Positions 26,140-36,096 of a stretch of 64,000 bases of DNA are shown one piece after another. How positions within the stretch are numbered: the first letter of the stretch is position 1; every line of letters begins with the position of its first letter. The DNA comes from Gracilimonas sp040882225. Its GTDB lineage: Bacteria; Bacteroidota; Rhodothermia; Balneolales; Balneolaceae. The notes under the pieces were generated by a model, which was given only the letters and a program-made list of their open reading frames with translations, was not told the DNA's origin and did not search any database. A program made the position numbers and the translations under genes. The stretch spans positions 20,384-84,383 of the forward strand of contig JBBEBR010000012.1 in NCBI GenBank assembly GCA_040882225.1, written 5' to 3'.

Positions 26140-28578
26140 TTGTCTTTTTTTGTTGATGTAGCCTTTCCGACCGCCATACGAAAGCAATTTACTTACCACA
26201 TTCCAAAAGATCTTGAAAGCAAGATTCAGGAGGGGCACAGAGTTTGGGTGCCTTTCAGGAATTATTTTGCCATAGGAATTATAACTGCCATTCATCAGAA
26301 TACGCCCAAATTCAAAACCAAGGCGGTAAAACAAGTGCTGGATAAAGAGCCGATTTTATCCGCAGAGCTTTTAAAACTGACCGAATGGGTATCTCTTTTT
26401 TATGCGGCAAGCTGGGGAGAAACCATTCAGGCCGCTCTTCCCGCAGGACTGAATTTCGTCTCCAAAAAATATTTGAAAGTTGCTGATTCATTGGTGATGG
26501 AAACCCTGCCTAAAGAAGAGCGGGAAATAATTTCAGACCTGAAAGAAAATCCCACAACTCTTGATGAAGCCAAAAAGCGATGGAAAGGAACCGGCCTTAA
26601 CAAAGTGTTCAGTCAGCTTCTAAAGAAAAAAACCATAGAGATCTGGGAGCAGCCGGATGTAAAAGTTACCATCGCCACCGAAAAAGAATGGAACTGGGCT
26701 GAAGGGAAGTCTTCGAAGGGAGCGGAGTCTTTTTTGAGGAACGATGAGACTAATAACAGCCTGAAATGGCTGTCTGCTTTACAAGGTTTTGTGGAAATGG
26801 AATTACCGGTTCGGCAGTCTGAAATTACGGATAAAGCACTTTTTACTTCCTATACTTTGAATAAACTTCAGGAAGAAGGTTGGATCACTTTTAGGGAAGT
26901 TGAAAAAGGTGCCGGTCTTCAGGATTTAGCTTTTGATCCGGATTCCATCAAGTCACTGAATGAGGAGCAGCAGCAAGCCTTTCGCCACATTCAGGATTCG
27001 CTGGAAAAAGAGGAGTTTTCCAACTTTCTGCTATTCGGAATTACCGGAAGTGGCAAAACTGAAGTATATATTCAGGCGCTGCAAAAAGCTTTGCAAAAGG
27101 GAAAAGGTGGAATTGTCCTGGTTCCTGAAATCGCTCTTACCCCACAAACGCTTGCCCGCTTTTACCTGATTTTTGGGGATCAAATTGCTGTGCTCCACAG
27201 CCGGATGACCAGCAGAGAACGCCTGCAAGCCTGGAAAGATTTAAATTCAGGTAAAAAAAATATAGCCATTGGCCCGCGTTCCGCGATTTTTGCTCCTGTG
27301 CAAAATCTGGGTCTCATTATTTTGGATGAAGAACACGACAGTTCCTATAAACAAATTGATCCTTCCCCAAGATATCATGCCAGGGAAACCGCTATAATTC
27401 GAGCGAGAAATAATAATGCGGTTGTTATTATGGGTTCGGCTACTCCGAGTTTGCAGGCTTTACATATGGCGGCAAAAGATAAATGCAAACTCTTAGAATT
27501 GAATAAACGCCATGCCGATGCGCTGCTTCCCACTGTAAAAATCATCGATTTAAAGGAATATAAATCTGCGATGCGGGGGGAATTAGCGGTCCCGCTTTTT
27601 ATGGCTATGGAAGAGGCGCTAAAGAAAAAAGAGCAGGTTATTTTATTGTACAACCGGCGCGGATTCGCCAATTATATGCAGTGCGAAGATTGCGGACATA
27701 TTCCTCAAAGCCCGGAGTGTGCGGTTAGCCTCACTTATCACAAAAATAAAAACCTGTTGATGTGTCACTACTCGGGATATTCCCGCCGGGCAGATATTGC
27801 TTGTGAAATGTGTGGATCTGAAAATCTGAAAGTTCAGGGATCGGGCACTCAAAATATTGAAGAACAATTAGGTGAACTTTTTCCCGAGGCAAGAGTTTCC
27901 CGCTTTGACAGAGATTCAACTTCCCGAAAAGGAGCGCACGAAAAAATTCTAACGGCATTCGGGAAGGGAGAAGCAGATATTTTAATTGGAACACAGCTGG
28001 TGGCCAAAGGGCTTGATTTCCCAAATGTAACCGTAGTTGGAGTGGTAAATGCGGATACGGAACTGGCTTTTCCGTCTTTTCAGGCAACCGAAAGAATGTA
28101 TCAGTTGTTGAGTCAGGTTTCGGGGAGATCGGGAAGGGGCAGCAAACCGGGTGTAGTATTTTTACAAACACGACAGCCGGATAATCCTGCAATTCAATTT
28201 GCGAAAAATCATGATCACCGGGGATTTTCCCGCCAAGAAATGGAGTTCAGGAAGCCCTTGTATTACCCGCCATTTTCAAGATTAATCCGCTTTGTGCTGA
28301 AATCGGCTAAAGAAAATGATGTTAACTGGGCAGCGCATTCACTAAAATCCGCACTTAATGCAGTAGTCCCTGATTTACCGGTTTTAGGTCCTTCTCCCGG
28401 CGCTATTCCCTGGATGAATAAGAAATTTATTTGGGAAGTAACCTTAAAAATTGACCCCGAAAAGGGAGCGGTTTACATAGATGCTTTAGTTGAAAAAGTA
28501 TTGCAGGTGTATGAAATGAACGGTTCCAAAAGGGCTTCTTCGGTAAGAATAAATGTGAATGTGGATTCTATTCAGTAA
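26140..28578 (+). CDS. priA: Primosomal helicase PriA with an altered zinc domain
   Basis: PriA reloads the replicative helicase at stalled forks. The 812-residue protein has an N-terminal DNA-binding part (FVDVAFPTAIRKQFTYHIP), then helicase motif I LLFGITGSGKTEVYIQAL, motif II LIILDEEHDSSYKQ, and later IGTQLVAKGLDFPNVTVVG and LLSQVSGRSGRG. The start is TTG at 26140. The zinc domain matches the E. coli spacing exactly, with Cys at 515, 518, 527, 542, 555 and 558. However, two of the eight expected Cys are Ser (S524 and S545). As I recall the family structure, both belong to one zinc site. That site is probably weak or lost. Confidence 0.95.
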   Translation: MSFFVDVAFPTAIRKQFTYHIPKDLESKIQEGHRVWVPFRNYFAIGIITAIHQNTPKFKTKAVKQVLDKEPILSAELLKLTEWVSLFYAASWGETIQAALPAGLNFVSKKYLKVADSLVMETLPKEEREIISDLKENPTTLDEAKKRWKGTGLNKVFSQLLKKKTIEIWEQPDVKVTIATEKEWNWAEGKSSKGAESFLRNDETNNSLKWLSALQGFVEMELPVRQSEITDKALFTSYTLNKLQEEGWITFREVEKGAGLQDLAFDPDSIKSLNEEQQQAFRHIQDSLEKEEFSNFLLFGITGSGKTEVYIQALQKALQKGKGGIVLVPEIALTPQTLARFYLIFGDQIAVLHSRMTSRERLQAWKDLNSGKKNIAIGPRSAIFAPVQNLGLIILDEEHDSSYKQIDPSPRYHARETAIIRARNNNAVVIMGSATPSLQALHMAAKDKCKLLELNKRHADALLPTVKIIDLKEYKSAMRGELAVPLFMAMEEALKKKEQVILLYNRRGFANYMQCEDCGHIPQSPECAVSLTYHKNKNLLMCHYSGYSRRADIACEMCGSENLKVQGSGTQNIEEQLGELFPEARVSRFDRDSTSRKGAHEKILTAFGKGEADILIGTQLVAKGLDFPNVTVVGVVNADTELAFPSFQATERMYQLLSQVSGRSGRGSKPGVVFLQTRQPDNPAIQFAKNHDHRGFSRQEMEFRKPLYYPPFSRLIRFVLKSAKENDVNWAAHSLKSALNAVVPDLPVLGPSPGAIPWMNKKFIWEVTLKIDPEKGAVYIDALVEKVLQVYEMNGSKRASSVRINVNVDSIQ

Positions 28579-28807
28579 TAAATTTGCAAGCAGTATAGAA
28601 AGTTGCGCTTTAGAAGCACATAAATTCCTTCAAATTATTTCACTATGGGAGAAGCGTGCGTTAAGCTTTCCAACAGTAAGTGAAGCATGAACGGTAAAAA
28701 ATTCTCGCCTAATTCTGCTTTTATCTTAAAATGGGATTATTGATTGTGTAAATACACCTGTATTTTGTTGCCCCGGGATATTCTGTGGTCAAAATAGAAA
28801 CGGCTTT

Positions 28808-29542
28808 ATGAAAAATGATTATCAATTTGTAGACGGTACGCTTTTATCATCGGTGATAGAGGCGCTTATTTTTGCAAGCGACCGACCGCTCCCTGGTAGT
28901 AAAATCAGGGAAATTATTGTAGAGAACGAAGAACAGATTGAAATTACGGAAGAAACGGTTTCAACCTTTGTTGATAAATTAAATGAGCGGTACGATGAAA
29001 ATGGCCTGAGTTTTCGGATTGAACGGATCGGCGGCGGGTTCACATTTGTAACCCAAAGCAAATACCATTACTGGCTCAGTGTTTTTCAACACGAAAACGC
29101 ATACCGGAAGTTATCACAGTCAGCAATTGAGTCCCTGGCTATTGTAGCGTATCGCCAGCCCATAACAAAGCCAGAGGTGGATCAGATTCGCGGTGTGGAT
29201 TCTGGGTACATTTTGCGGCAACTGATGGAAAAAGCGTTGATTGAAGTTTCGGGCAGGGCGGATAGCCCCGGCAAGCCTTTGTTGTATAACACATCGCGGC
29301 ATTTTTTAAGGCATTTTGGGATTAATAGTGTAGACGAACTCCCCAAGCCGCGAGAGATTGATGAAATTTTAAAAGATGATGATATGGCCGAGCATCGACA
29401 ATTATTGATGGAGCGCCAATTAATGCTGGACGAAATGGATGAGGACGAGGAAGAAGAAGAAACAGAAAAGCTGAATTTCGAAGACATCGAAAAAAATCAG
29501 CAAAAAGAAAATGGAATGGATAATTCCGGGGAAGAAGAATGA
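28808..29542 (+). CDS. scpB: Segregation and condensation protein ScpB
   Basis: ScpB is a winged-helix partner of the SMC-ScpA condensin that organises the chromosome. The 244-residue protein shows the family core SSVIEALIFASDRPLP and later LSQSAIESLAIVAYRQPITK, the strongest ScpB signature, followed by EVDQIRGVDSGYILRQL. The C-terminus (about 195-244) is a long acidic tail of Glu and Asp. No scpA lies beside it. Its stop overlaps the rluB-like gene by four bases, an arrangement seen in many bacteria where scpB and a pseudouridine synthase gene are neighbours. Confidence 0.93.
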   Translation: MKNDYQFVDGTLLSSVIEALIFASDRPLPGSKIREIIVENEEQIEITEETVSTFVDKLNERYDENGLSFRIERIGGGFTFVTQSKYHYWLSVFQHENAYRKLSQSAIESLAIVAYRQPITKPEVDQIRGVDSGYILRQLMEKALIEVSGRADSPGKPLLYNTSRHFLRHFGINSVDELPKPREIDEILKDDDMAEHRQLLMERQLMLDEMDEDEEEEETEKLNFEDIEKNQQKENGMDNSGEEE

Positions 29543-30387
29543 ATAGGAAGCGAAGTTCAGATAAGTCGGACAAGCCATCTAAAAAAACAAAAAAAGCAAA
29601 AGTATCGGATAGAAAAGCGGTGAAGGTGGATCAGAATTATTCAAGCACAGAAGAAATTAGGCTAAACAAATTTATAGCCCACGCGGGCTTATGCTCCCGG
29701 CGCGAAGCGGATACTTTGATAGAAGACGGAAAAGTACAGGTAAATGGAAAAGTAGTAACAGAGTTAGGGACGAAAGTGCGCAGAAAAGATAAGGTAATTG
29801 TGGACGGACAAAACCTGAGTCTTGAGCCTTTTGTGTATTTGTTGTTGAATAAATCAAGGGATGTCATCACCACTACCGATGACGATAAAAATCGCACAAC
29901 GGTGATGGATGAAATTGAAAATGCAACAGGCTATCGGGTTTATCCGGTGGGTAGGCTCGACAGAAATACCACGGGATTACTGGTGCTGACAAACGATGGC
30001 GACCTTGCTCACCGGCTGATGCATCCCAGCTACAAAGTGAGAAAGATCTATGAAATCACCACAAAAAAAGCGCTGAAGGATGAATATCTGGAAGGTTTTA
30101 GAAAGGGGATTCAGTTAGAAGACGGCGAGGCTAAAGGGTACAACATTAAGAAATTTGTGGATATGCCGGAGCTTTTTGAGATGTCGGTATTTGAAGGCAG
30201 AAATCGCCTTATCCGGAGAATGGTGGAACATTACGGCACAGAAGTGACTAAACTGAAACGAGTAGAATATGCGGGATTAAATTTGAAAGGAGTGAGCCAG
30301 GGACGTTGGAGGTATCTTCACCAGAACGAAATCAACGATCTTAGAAAATTGGTAAAACTCGAGACGTTGGATTTCAAGAAAAATTGA
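29539..30387 (+). CDS. rluB: RluB-type 23S rRNA pseudouridine synthase
   Basis: The enzyme makes pseudouridine in 23S rRNA, at a position near 2605 for RluB. The 282-residue protein begins with a strongly basic stretch (residues 1-34, rich in Lys and Ser). Next come an S4 RNA-binding domain (RLNKFIAHAGLCSRREADTL) and the catalytic domain with VYPVGRLDRNTTGLLVLT, where the Asp in GRLD is the catalytic residue. GRNRLIRRMVEHYGTEVTKL closes the RsuA/RluB family signature. RsuA/RluE-type function cannot be fully excluded. It is translationally coupled to scpB. Confidence 0.88.
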   Translation: MNRKRSSDKSDKPSKKTKKAKVSDRKAVKVDQNYSSTEEIRLNKFIAHAGLCSRREADTLIEDGKVQVNGKVVTELGTKVRRKDKVIVDGQNLSLEPFVYLLLNKSRDVITTTDDDKNRTTVMDEIENATGYRVYPVGRLDRNTTGLLVLTNDGDLAHRLMHPSYKVRKIYEITTKKALKDEYLEGFRKGIQLEDGEAKGYNIKKFVDMPELFEMSVFEGRNRLIRRMVEHYGTEVTKLKRVEYAGLNLKGVSQGRWRYLHQNEINDLRKLVKLETLDFKKN

Positions 30388-30391
30388 TTTT

Positions 30392-31267
30392 ATGGAAGTT
30401 AGCAGTATTTCAGTTGTATCGGGACAGGTTTCATCTACAGAAGGCTTACCAATTCATTACGATCTTTATTCGCCGGTTACAAGAAATGCGGTAACTTTTC
30501 CGGTCATCATTTTTTTGCATGGTTTTAAAGGGTTCAAAGACTGGGGGCCATTTCCCGATGCCTGTGAGGAACTTTCCCGAGCGGGATTCGCTGTTTTAGC
30601 ATTTAACTTCTCGTTAAATGGAATTGGCGAGAAAAAGACTGAATTTTCAGAGGGGGATTTATTTGAACGCGAAACTTTTTCACAGGATTTAGCTGACATC
30701 GGCAGTATTATTGACGCGCTTCAAAATGGTGAAATTGATGACAGCCACTCTAATCTCAATACTGATAAAATTGGCTTAGTCGGCCATTCAAGAGGTGGGC
30801 ATACCGCTATTTCTGCTGCGGTAGAATTTGCACCCATCCAATGCCTGGTAACCTGGTCGGCAGTGGCTGATTATGAAAACCGGTGGACGGATGAAATGAA
30901 AAAAGACTGGGAGAAAAAAGGTTATACACTGATAAAGAATAGCCGAACCGGCGAAGAAATGAAACTTGGGAAGGTGGTATACGAGGACTTTATCCAAAAC
31001 GCGAGTCGTGTAAATGCCATCAACCGGGTAAAAGAACTGCGAATCCCTGCGTTGTTTATTCATGGACGTGAAGATGAATCGGTGCCTTATACCGACTCAG
31101 AACAGTTGCATATTGCCTGCAAATCAAAAAATAAAGAACTGCGTTTAATAGCCAATACCGGCCACACCTATGGCTCTGCTCATCCCTTCGAAGAGCCCGA
31201 ATTCCCCAAACCATTTTCAGAAGTTCTAAATTGGACGGAAGGCTGGTTTTTAGAGCATTTGAGATAA
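30392..31267 (+). CDS. Alpha/beta hydrolase (dienelactone hydrolase-like)
   Basis: A 291-residue cytosolic hydrolase of the broad alpha/beta family. The oxyanion stretch is FPVIIFLHGFKGFKDWGPF. The nucleophile elbow is IGLVGHSRGGHTAISAAV (Ser in G-H-S-R-G-G). The acid is probably the Asp in FIHGREDESVPYTDS, and the His is in NTGHTYGSAHPF. No signal peptide. It follows the pseudouridine synthase gene after four bases, so it is probably at the end of the scpB operon. Substrate is unknown; serine esterase or peptidase are the likely choices. Confidence 0.75.
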   Translation: MEVSSISVVSGQVSSTEGLPIHYDLYSPVTRNAVTFPVIIFLHGFKGFKDWGPFPDACEELSRAGFAVLAFNFSLNGIGEKKTEFSEGDLFERETFSQDLADIGSIIDALQNGEIDDSHSNLNTDKIGLVGHSRGGHTAISAAVEFAPIQCLVTWSAVADYENRWTDEMKKDWEKKGYTLIKNSRTGEEMKLGKVVYEDFIQNASRVNAINRVKELRIPALFIHGREDESVPYTDSEQLHIACKSKNKELRLIANTGHTYGSAHPFEEPEFPKPFSEVLNWTEGWFLEHLR

Positions 31268-31366
31268 ATTCAAGCCGAGAATAAAATAATTTTTTTTGCT
31301 GTTAAATAATTTTATTGTGTAGCAACTATAAAATAGTGTAAAAAATTAATAATAAAGCATAAAATT

Positions 31367-34300
31367 ATGTATAAAATTATAAAAATTAGTTCGTTAGTTA
31401 TGATGTTATTATTCATAACAACCGGATTAACTCAAGCTCAGACTGTCTCGGGAGTTGTGGTTTCCGCAGATGACAATGATGCCTTACCAGGCATTACGGT
31501 ATTGTTGCAAGGTACAAACAAAGGCACCTCCACAAATTTAGACGGTGAGTATGAGTTAGAGCTATCAACAAATGAGTTTCAGAATGGTATTCTCATATTT
31601 TCTGCAATTGGATTTGTTCGGCAGGAAATTGCTGTTGATGGGCAGTCCTCTATAAATGTGGAACTTGTAACCGACACTCAGCTTTTAGATGATGTAGTAG
31701 TAGTGGGTTACGGTGCAATTGTGAGAGAAGAGATGACAGGGAATGTTGCCAGTATATCCAGCAGGCAGATTGAAGAGGTGCCCGTGAATAGTTTTGAATC
31801 AGCAATACAGGGACAAGCATCTGGTGTTTTTATTCAAAAAAGTAATGGAAAGTTAGGTCAGGGTATTAACATTAGGGTAAGAGGTACTTCTTCCGTTTCT
31901 GCGAGTAGCCAGCCCTTATATGTTATTGATGGAATCCCTACTACCTCAGAAAGCCAGTCACAAATAGCTGATACCAATCCACTATCTGATCTTGACATGG
32001 ACAATATTGAGTCTATTGAAATTTTGAAGGATGCAGCCGCAGCTGCTATATATGGTTCCCGGGGTGCGAATGGTGTTATTCTTGTTACAACTAAAAGAGG
32101 ACAAGCAGGAGATACCCGTATCAATGTATCGTTAGATCGCGGTGTAAGCGCACCAACAAATCGCGTTGAATTTATGAATGCTGATGAATACATCACCTTT
32201 TTTCAGGATGCGGCTGGTAGAGGAGATTTATATAGTTATGAAAGAGATGGCAATCCGTATGGATATTCGTCTGCAGCCGAAGCTTATGATGAGGGAGTTG
32301 CTTATGCAGAGGATGTCTATTTCAACTTCTTAGCACAGGGAACCGATTGGGAAAGCCGACAGGTAGATTCAAACTGGCAAGATGAAGCTTATCAAGATGG
32401 TTCAAACACAGATTTTGGTGTACAGGTAAGTGGTGGAACTGATAAAACTCAATTTTTTGTCTCGGGAAGTTTCACAGACCAGGATGGGATAGTGAGGGCA
32501 AACACTTTTAACAGGCTAAATGGTCGTTTAAATCTTGACCATACTGCTTCTGAGAAGTTCAAAGTTGGAATGAACCTGGCGCTTTCAAGAACAGAGAATA
32601 TTCGGGTATCCAATGACAACGCTTTTGCAACACCGCTTCAGGCAGTTGCCCAGCCCCCAATATCTCCAATTTATACCCCAGAGTTCGATACCAATGGAGA
32701 CCTAACAGGATACTCTGATGTACCAAATGAAAATACCCTTTACTATAACTTCCTACGCCATGTAAGAGGAGTAGACAATAATCAAACCGTGTTCCGAAAT
32801 TTGGGTAATCTTTATGCAAGTTATAGCATAATGCCAAACCTCGAATTTAGAAGTGAATTAGGCCTTGATCTTCTTTTTCAGAATGAAGACTACTATGCCG
32901 ACCGAAATACAGACGTTGGAGAAAATACCAATGGATACGGAGATTCACAGTGGGTAAACGTTATTAATTATACCACCAATAACTATCTAACATGGAATGC
33001 TCAGTTTGGAGCAGATCATTCGTTAACAACAGTTGGAGGTATGAGTTTTCAAAGCTCAGACCGGTTGCTAACCTTTGTTTCCGGTACTAACTTTCCCACA
33101 GATAGCTTTACCAAATTAGCCAGTGCTGCCGAAATAACTAATGGTTCTACCTCACAAACTACTTTTACATTCTTATCATATTTCGCAAGAAGTAATTATG
33201 TATTCAAGGGCCGATATTTATTCTCTGGTAGTGCCAGAGTAGATGGTTCTTCTCGATTTGGTGAAAATTCTCGTTATGGTTTTTTCCCATCGCTTTCCGC
33301 AGGTTGGATTCTTACCCGAGAAGATTTCTTGCAAGATATTGACCTTTTGAGTTTTCTTAAATTTCGAGCGAGTTATGGATTAACAGGAAATGCAAACGTT
33401 GGAAACTTCCCTTCACGTTCATTATATGAAGGAACGGGATATGCTGGAACTTCGGGTTTAATCCCAAGCCAAACTCCCAACCCCGACTTAAAATGGGAGC
33501 GGACAACCCAATATAATTTCGGGTTAGATTTTGCCTTATTTGATGACCGTATTAGCGGTGAAGTTGATTATTACATCAAAAATACAGACGATCTTCTGCT
33601 TAATGTTAATGTACCTGCTACAACTGGGTACACTTCTCAGTTAAGAAATGTGGGTGAACTTGAAAACAAAGGATTTGAATTTGTTTTGAATAGCCTAAAT
33701 TTAGTTGGAGATTTCCAGTGGAGAACAAGCTTCAACATTGCTTTCAATCAAAATAATATTACAAATCTTGATGGACAGGTTATTGAGGGTGGTTTTCTAA
33801 ACAGAGCAATTGAAGGAGAAGCGATTGGTGTAATGTTTGGAAAAGAATATGCCGGAGTAGATCCCGATAATGGTGATGCACTTTATTATGTTCACAACAG
33901 TGATGGTACAAAAGACAGAAGTGCAGGAACTACGAACATCTATTCCTCCGCAAATGATGTAGTAATTGGTAACCCCAACCCCGATTTCATTGGGGGAATA
34001 AATAACCAGTTTAATTATAAGAATTTTGACCTGGGGGTTTTACTTCAGTTTGTTTCCGGCAATGATATCTATAATGGCGGTGGCCGTTATCAATCAGCAA
34101 ACGGAGACTTTTTTGATAATCAAACCCGTGACCAATTAAACAGTTGGAAAAATCCCGGGGATATTACAGATATTCCCGAAGCCAGATTGTTTTATGGCAA
34201 TGGAAGTAATCCATCTTCAAGATACATTTCAGATGGTTCTTACTTGAGGCTAAAGAATGTAGTTTTGGGTTATTCGCTTCCTCAGGATATGCTAACCAAG

Positions 34301-34489
34301 CTTAATCTTCGACAAGTGAGGCTGTATGCTACAGGTGTGAACTTGCTCACCTTCACAAATTATAATGGCTGGGATCCAGAGGTAAATACGGATCTTTATG
34401 ATTTGTCAAACAACCTAAATATCGGAAATGACTTTTATTCTGCGCCACAAGCCAGAACTATCTCATTTGGTGTAAACATTGGATTTTAA
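31367..34489 (+). CDS. SusC/RagA-family TonB-linked outer membrane transporter
   Basis: The 1040-residue protein is an outer membrane active transporter of the SusC type. Residues 1-24 are a signal peptide ending TQAQ. A carboxypeptidase-regulatory-like domain (about 26-115, starting VSGVVVSADDNDALPGITVL) follows. The plug opens with DDVVVVGYGAIVREEMTG, and SNGKLGQGINIRVRGTSSV, QPLYVIDGIPT and SIEILKDAAAAAIYGSRGAN are SusC signatures. The rest is a beta barrel ending in an aromatic strand (TISFGVNIGF). It pairs with SusD downstream after 47 bases to import oligosaccharides or peptides. The 99 bases upstream are very AT-rich and must hold the promoter. Substrate is not shown by sequence. Confidence 0.93.
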   Translation: MYKIIKISSLVMMLLFITTGLTQAQTVSGVVVSADDNDALPGITVLLQGTNKGTSTNLDGEYELELSTNEFQNGILIFSAIGFVRQEIAVDGQSSINVELVTDTQLLDDVVVVGYGAIVREEMTGNVASISSRQIEEVPVNSFESAIQGQASGVFIQKSNGKLGQGINIRVRGTSSVSASSQPLYVIDGIPTTSESQSQIADTNPLSDLDMDNIESIEILKDAAAAAIYGSRGANGVILVTTKRGQAGDTRINVSLDRGVSAPTNRVEFMNADEYITFFQDAAGRGDLYSYERDGNPYGYSSAAEAYDEGVAYAEDVYFNFLAQGTDWESRQVDSNWQDEAYQDGSNTDFGVQVSGGTDKTQFFVSGSFTDQDGIVRANTFNRLNGRLNLDHTASEKFKVGMNLALSRTENIRVSNDNAFATPLQAVAQPPISPIYTPEFDTNGDLTGYSDVPNENTLYYNFLRHVRGVDNNQTVFRNLGNLYASYSIMPNLEFRSELGLDLLFQNEDYYADRNTDVGENTNGYGDSQWVNVINYTTNNYLTWNAQFGADHSLTTVGGMSFQSSDRLLTFVSGTNFPTDSFTKLASAAEITNGSTSQTTFTFLSYFARSNYVFKGRYLFSGSARVDGSSRFGENSRYGFFPSLSAGWILTREDFLQDIDLLSFLKFRASYGLTGNANVGNFPSRSLYEGTGYAGTSGLIPSQTPNPDLKWERTTQYNFGLDFALFDDRISGEVDYYIKNTDDLLLNVNVPATTGYTSQLRNVGELENKGFEFVLNSLNLVGDFQWRTSFNIAFNQNNITNLDGQVIEGGFLNRAIEGEAIGVMFGKEYAGVDPDNGDALYYVHNSDGTKDRSAGTTNIYSSANDVVIGNPNPDFIGGINNQFNYKNFDLGVLLQFVSGNDIYNGGGRYQSANGDFFDNQTRDQLNSWKNPGDITDIPEARLFYGNGSNPSSRYISDGSYLRLKNVVLGYSLPQDMLTKLNLRQVRLYATGVNLLTFTNYNGWDPEVNTDLYDLSNNLNIGNDFYSAPQARTISFGVNIGF

Positions 34490-34536
34490 AAAACACAGAA
34501 TCCAAGCACTCAAAAATTTTCAAAAAAAAACACATT

Positions 34537-35907
34537 ATGAAAAATTTACTTAAATATTTTAGTTTAGCCCTTGTAGGCATTGTAACGTTTCAAGGTTGTG
34601 ACAGTTTATTAGATACCGAACCAAAGCAATCTATCGATTCTGAACAGGTTCTGACAAATCCTGAGAATGTAAAATCCGTACTTATCGGTGCTTATGACGC
34701 TATTGGCGATAGCGACTTATTCGGTGGGTGGTATTTGATGACCTCCGATTTTTTGGCTGCAAATAATGAGTTCTCTTTCACCGGAACTTTTTTCCCGCCA
34801 AGGCAAATTTGGCTTAAGCAGCAAGAATACGACAACACACAGCTTACTGATACCTGGAACGATTCTTATAACGCAATAAATATCACTAATAGCGTTATTT
34901 CCGCTCTTGATTTATTAGAAGGGTCTGAAAAGGATCGAGTTGAGGGTGAGGCGAAGTTTATAAGAGGAGTAGTCTATTTTGAGCTGGTAAAACTTTTTGC
35001 TCATACTTATGAAACAGGACAAACAAATAGCCAGCCAGGTGTACCTTTAGTGCTGACTCCAACTACTACTATTGATGAAGAAAGTAACGTCTCCAGGGCA
35101 ACTGTTGAACAGGTGTACACTCAAATAATTGGCGACTTAACTGATGCGAAAGATTTGCTTGATGATATAAATCCCATCAGATCTTATTATGCAAATTCAA
35201 TGGTAGCGAGTGCCGTTTTGTCCAGGGTTTATCTTCAGCAAGGTGAATACGAAGCTGCAAGAGATGAAGCAAGCAGGGTCATAGAATCTGGGAATTATGG
35301 ACTGGAGGGCACTTATGCAGAAGCATTCAACAACACAGAGAATTCTGGTGAAGATGTATTTTCCATGCAAAACAGTTCTCAAGATGGAGTGAACAGTATG
35401 TTTACTTTCTACAGTGCTGATAGCCGTGGAGATGTTGACATCGAACAAGCTCATTTAGATGAATATGAAGCTCTTGATGACCGCTTGAATTTATTTTACT
35501 CTGATCCGGCAGACGGCGCCATAAGATCTGGAAAATGGAATGATGGAACTAATGGCAATGTAAACATTATCCGTCTTGCTGAGATGTATTTAACCAGGGC
35601 TGAAGGTAACTTCAGGTTAGGTGAAGATGTTGGTGACACACCATTAAATGACATCAATGAAATACGTGACCGCGTGAATCTTCCACTTTTATTAGAAATT
35701 GAACTTGACCTTGATGCTATTCTTAATGAACGAAAGCTTGAGCTGATGTTTGAAGGAAACCTGCTTCATGATATCAAGCGAACTCAAAGAAGTGTAGGTG
35801 CACGTGCATATGATGATGATAAATTAGTATTACCAATTCCCAGAAGAGAATTGGATTCTAACCCCAACATATGCCAAAATCCAAGTTATCAGGGAACTGC
35901 CTGTTAA
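34537..35907 (+). CDS. SusD/RagB-family substrate-binding outer membrane lipoprotein
   Basis: SusD proteins cap the SusC barrel and help capture the substrate. The 456-residue protein has a lipoprotein signal ending IVTFQGCDSLLDTEP, with the lipidated Cys near residue 21. Helical repeats of the TPR kind include YDAIGDSDLF, SYNAINITNSVISALDLL and KFIRGVVYFELVKLFAHTY. The C-terminal ILNERKLELMFEGNLLHDIK and LPIPRRELDSNPNICQNPSY are standard SusD motifs. It forms a unit with the SusC gene and ends before a terminator at 35935. Its protease neighbour may process the import cargo; this is inferred. Confidence 0.93.
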   Translation: MKNLLKYFSLALVGIVTFQGCDSLLDTEPKQSIDSEQVLTNPENVKSVLIGAYDAIGDSDLFGGWYLMTSDFLAANNEFSFTGTFFPPRQIWLKQQEYDNTQLTDTWNDSYNAINITNSVISALDLLEGSEKDRVEGEAKFIRGVVYFELVKLFAHTYETGQTNSQPGVPLVLTPTTTIDEESNVSRATVEQVYTQIIGDLTDAKDLLDDINPIRSYYANSMVASAVLSRVYLQQGEYEAARDEASRVIESGNYGLEGTYAEAFNNTENSGEDVFSMQNSSQDGVNSMFTFYSADSRGDVDIEQAHLDEYEALDDRLNLFYSDPADGAIRSGKWNDGTNGNVNIIRLAEMYLTRAEGNFRLGEDVGDTPLNDINEIRDRVNLPLLLEIELDLDAILNERKLELMFEGNLLHDIKRTQRSVGARAYDDDKLVLPIPRRELDSNPNICQNPSYQGTAC

Positions 35908-35934
35908 AACACGTTTCTGTTAACACGAAACTCA

Positions 35935-35970
35935 AAAAAGCATCGAAATAGATTTTCGGTGCTTTTTTTT
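35935..35970 (+). terminator. Intrinsic terminator after susD
   Basis: AAAAAGCATCGAAA (35935-35948) pairs with TTTCGGTGCTTTTT (35954-35967), with one G-T wobble, around a 5-base loop, and a T run follows. It sits 27 bases after the SusD stop and ends the SusCD transcript. Confidence 0.85.
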
Positions 35971-36096
35971 AAACTTATTTCAAGCTATGTCGCTTTTAAT
36001 CTTTTTACATCAAAAAAAAATAAAAGCACTTGATAAGCTGATAAAGTAACCTCACTTTAAGCACTTTAGAATTCAATCCAATTTAAAACACATCAT

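Noticed and set aside
27731..28192. Minus-strand frame antisense to priA
   Set aside because: Shadow of the priA coding frame; no domain and no neighbour support.
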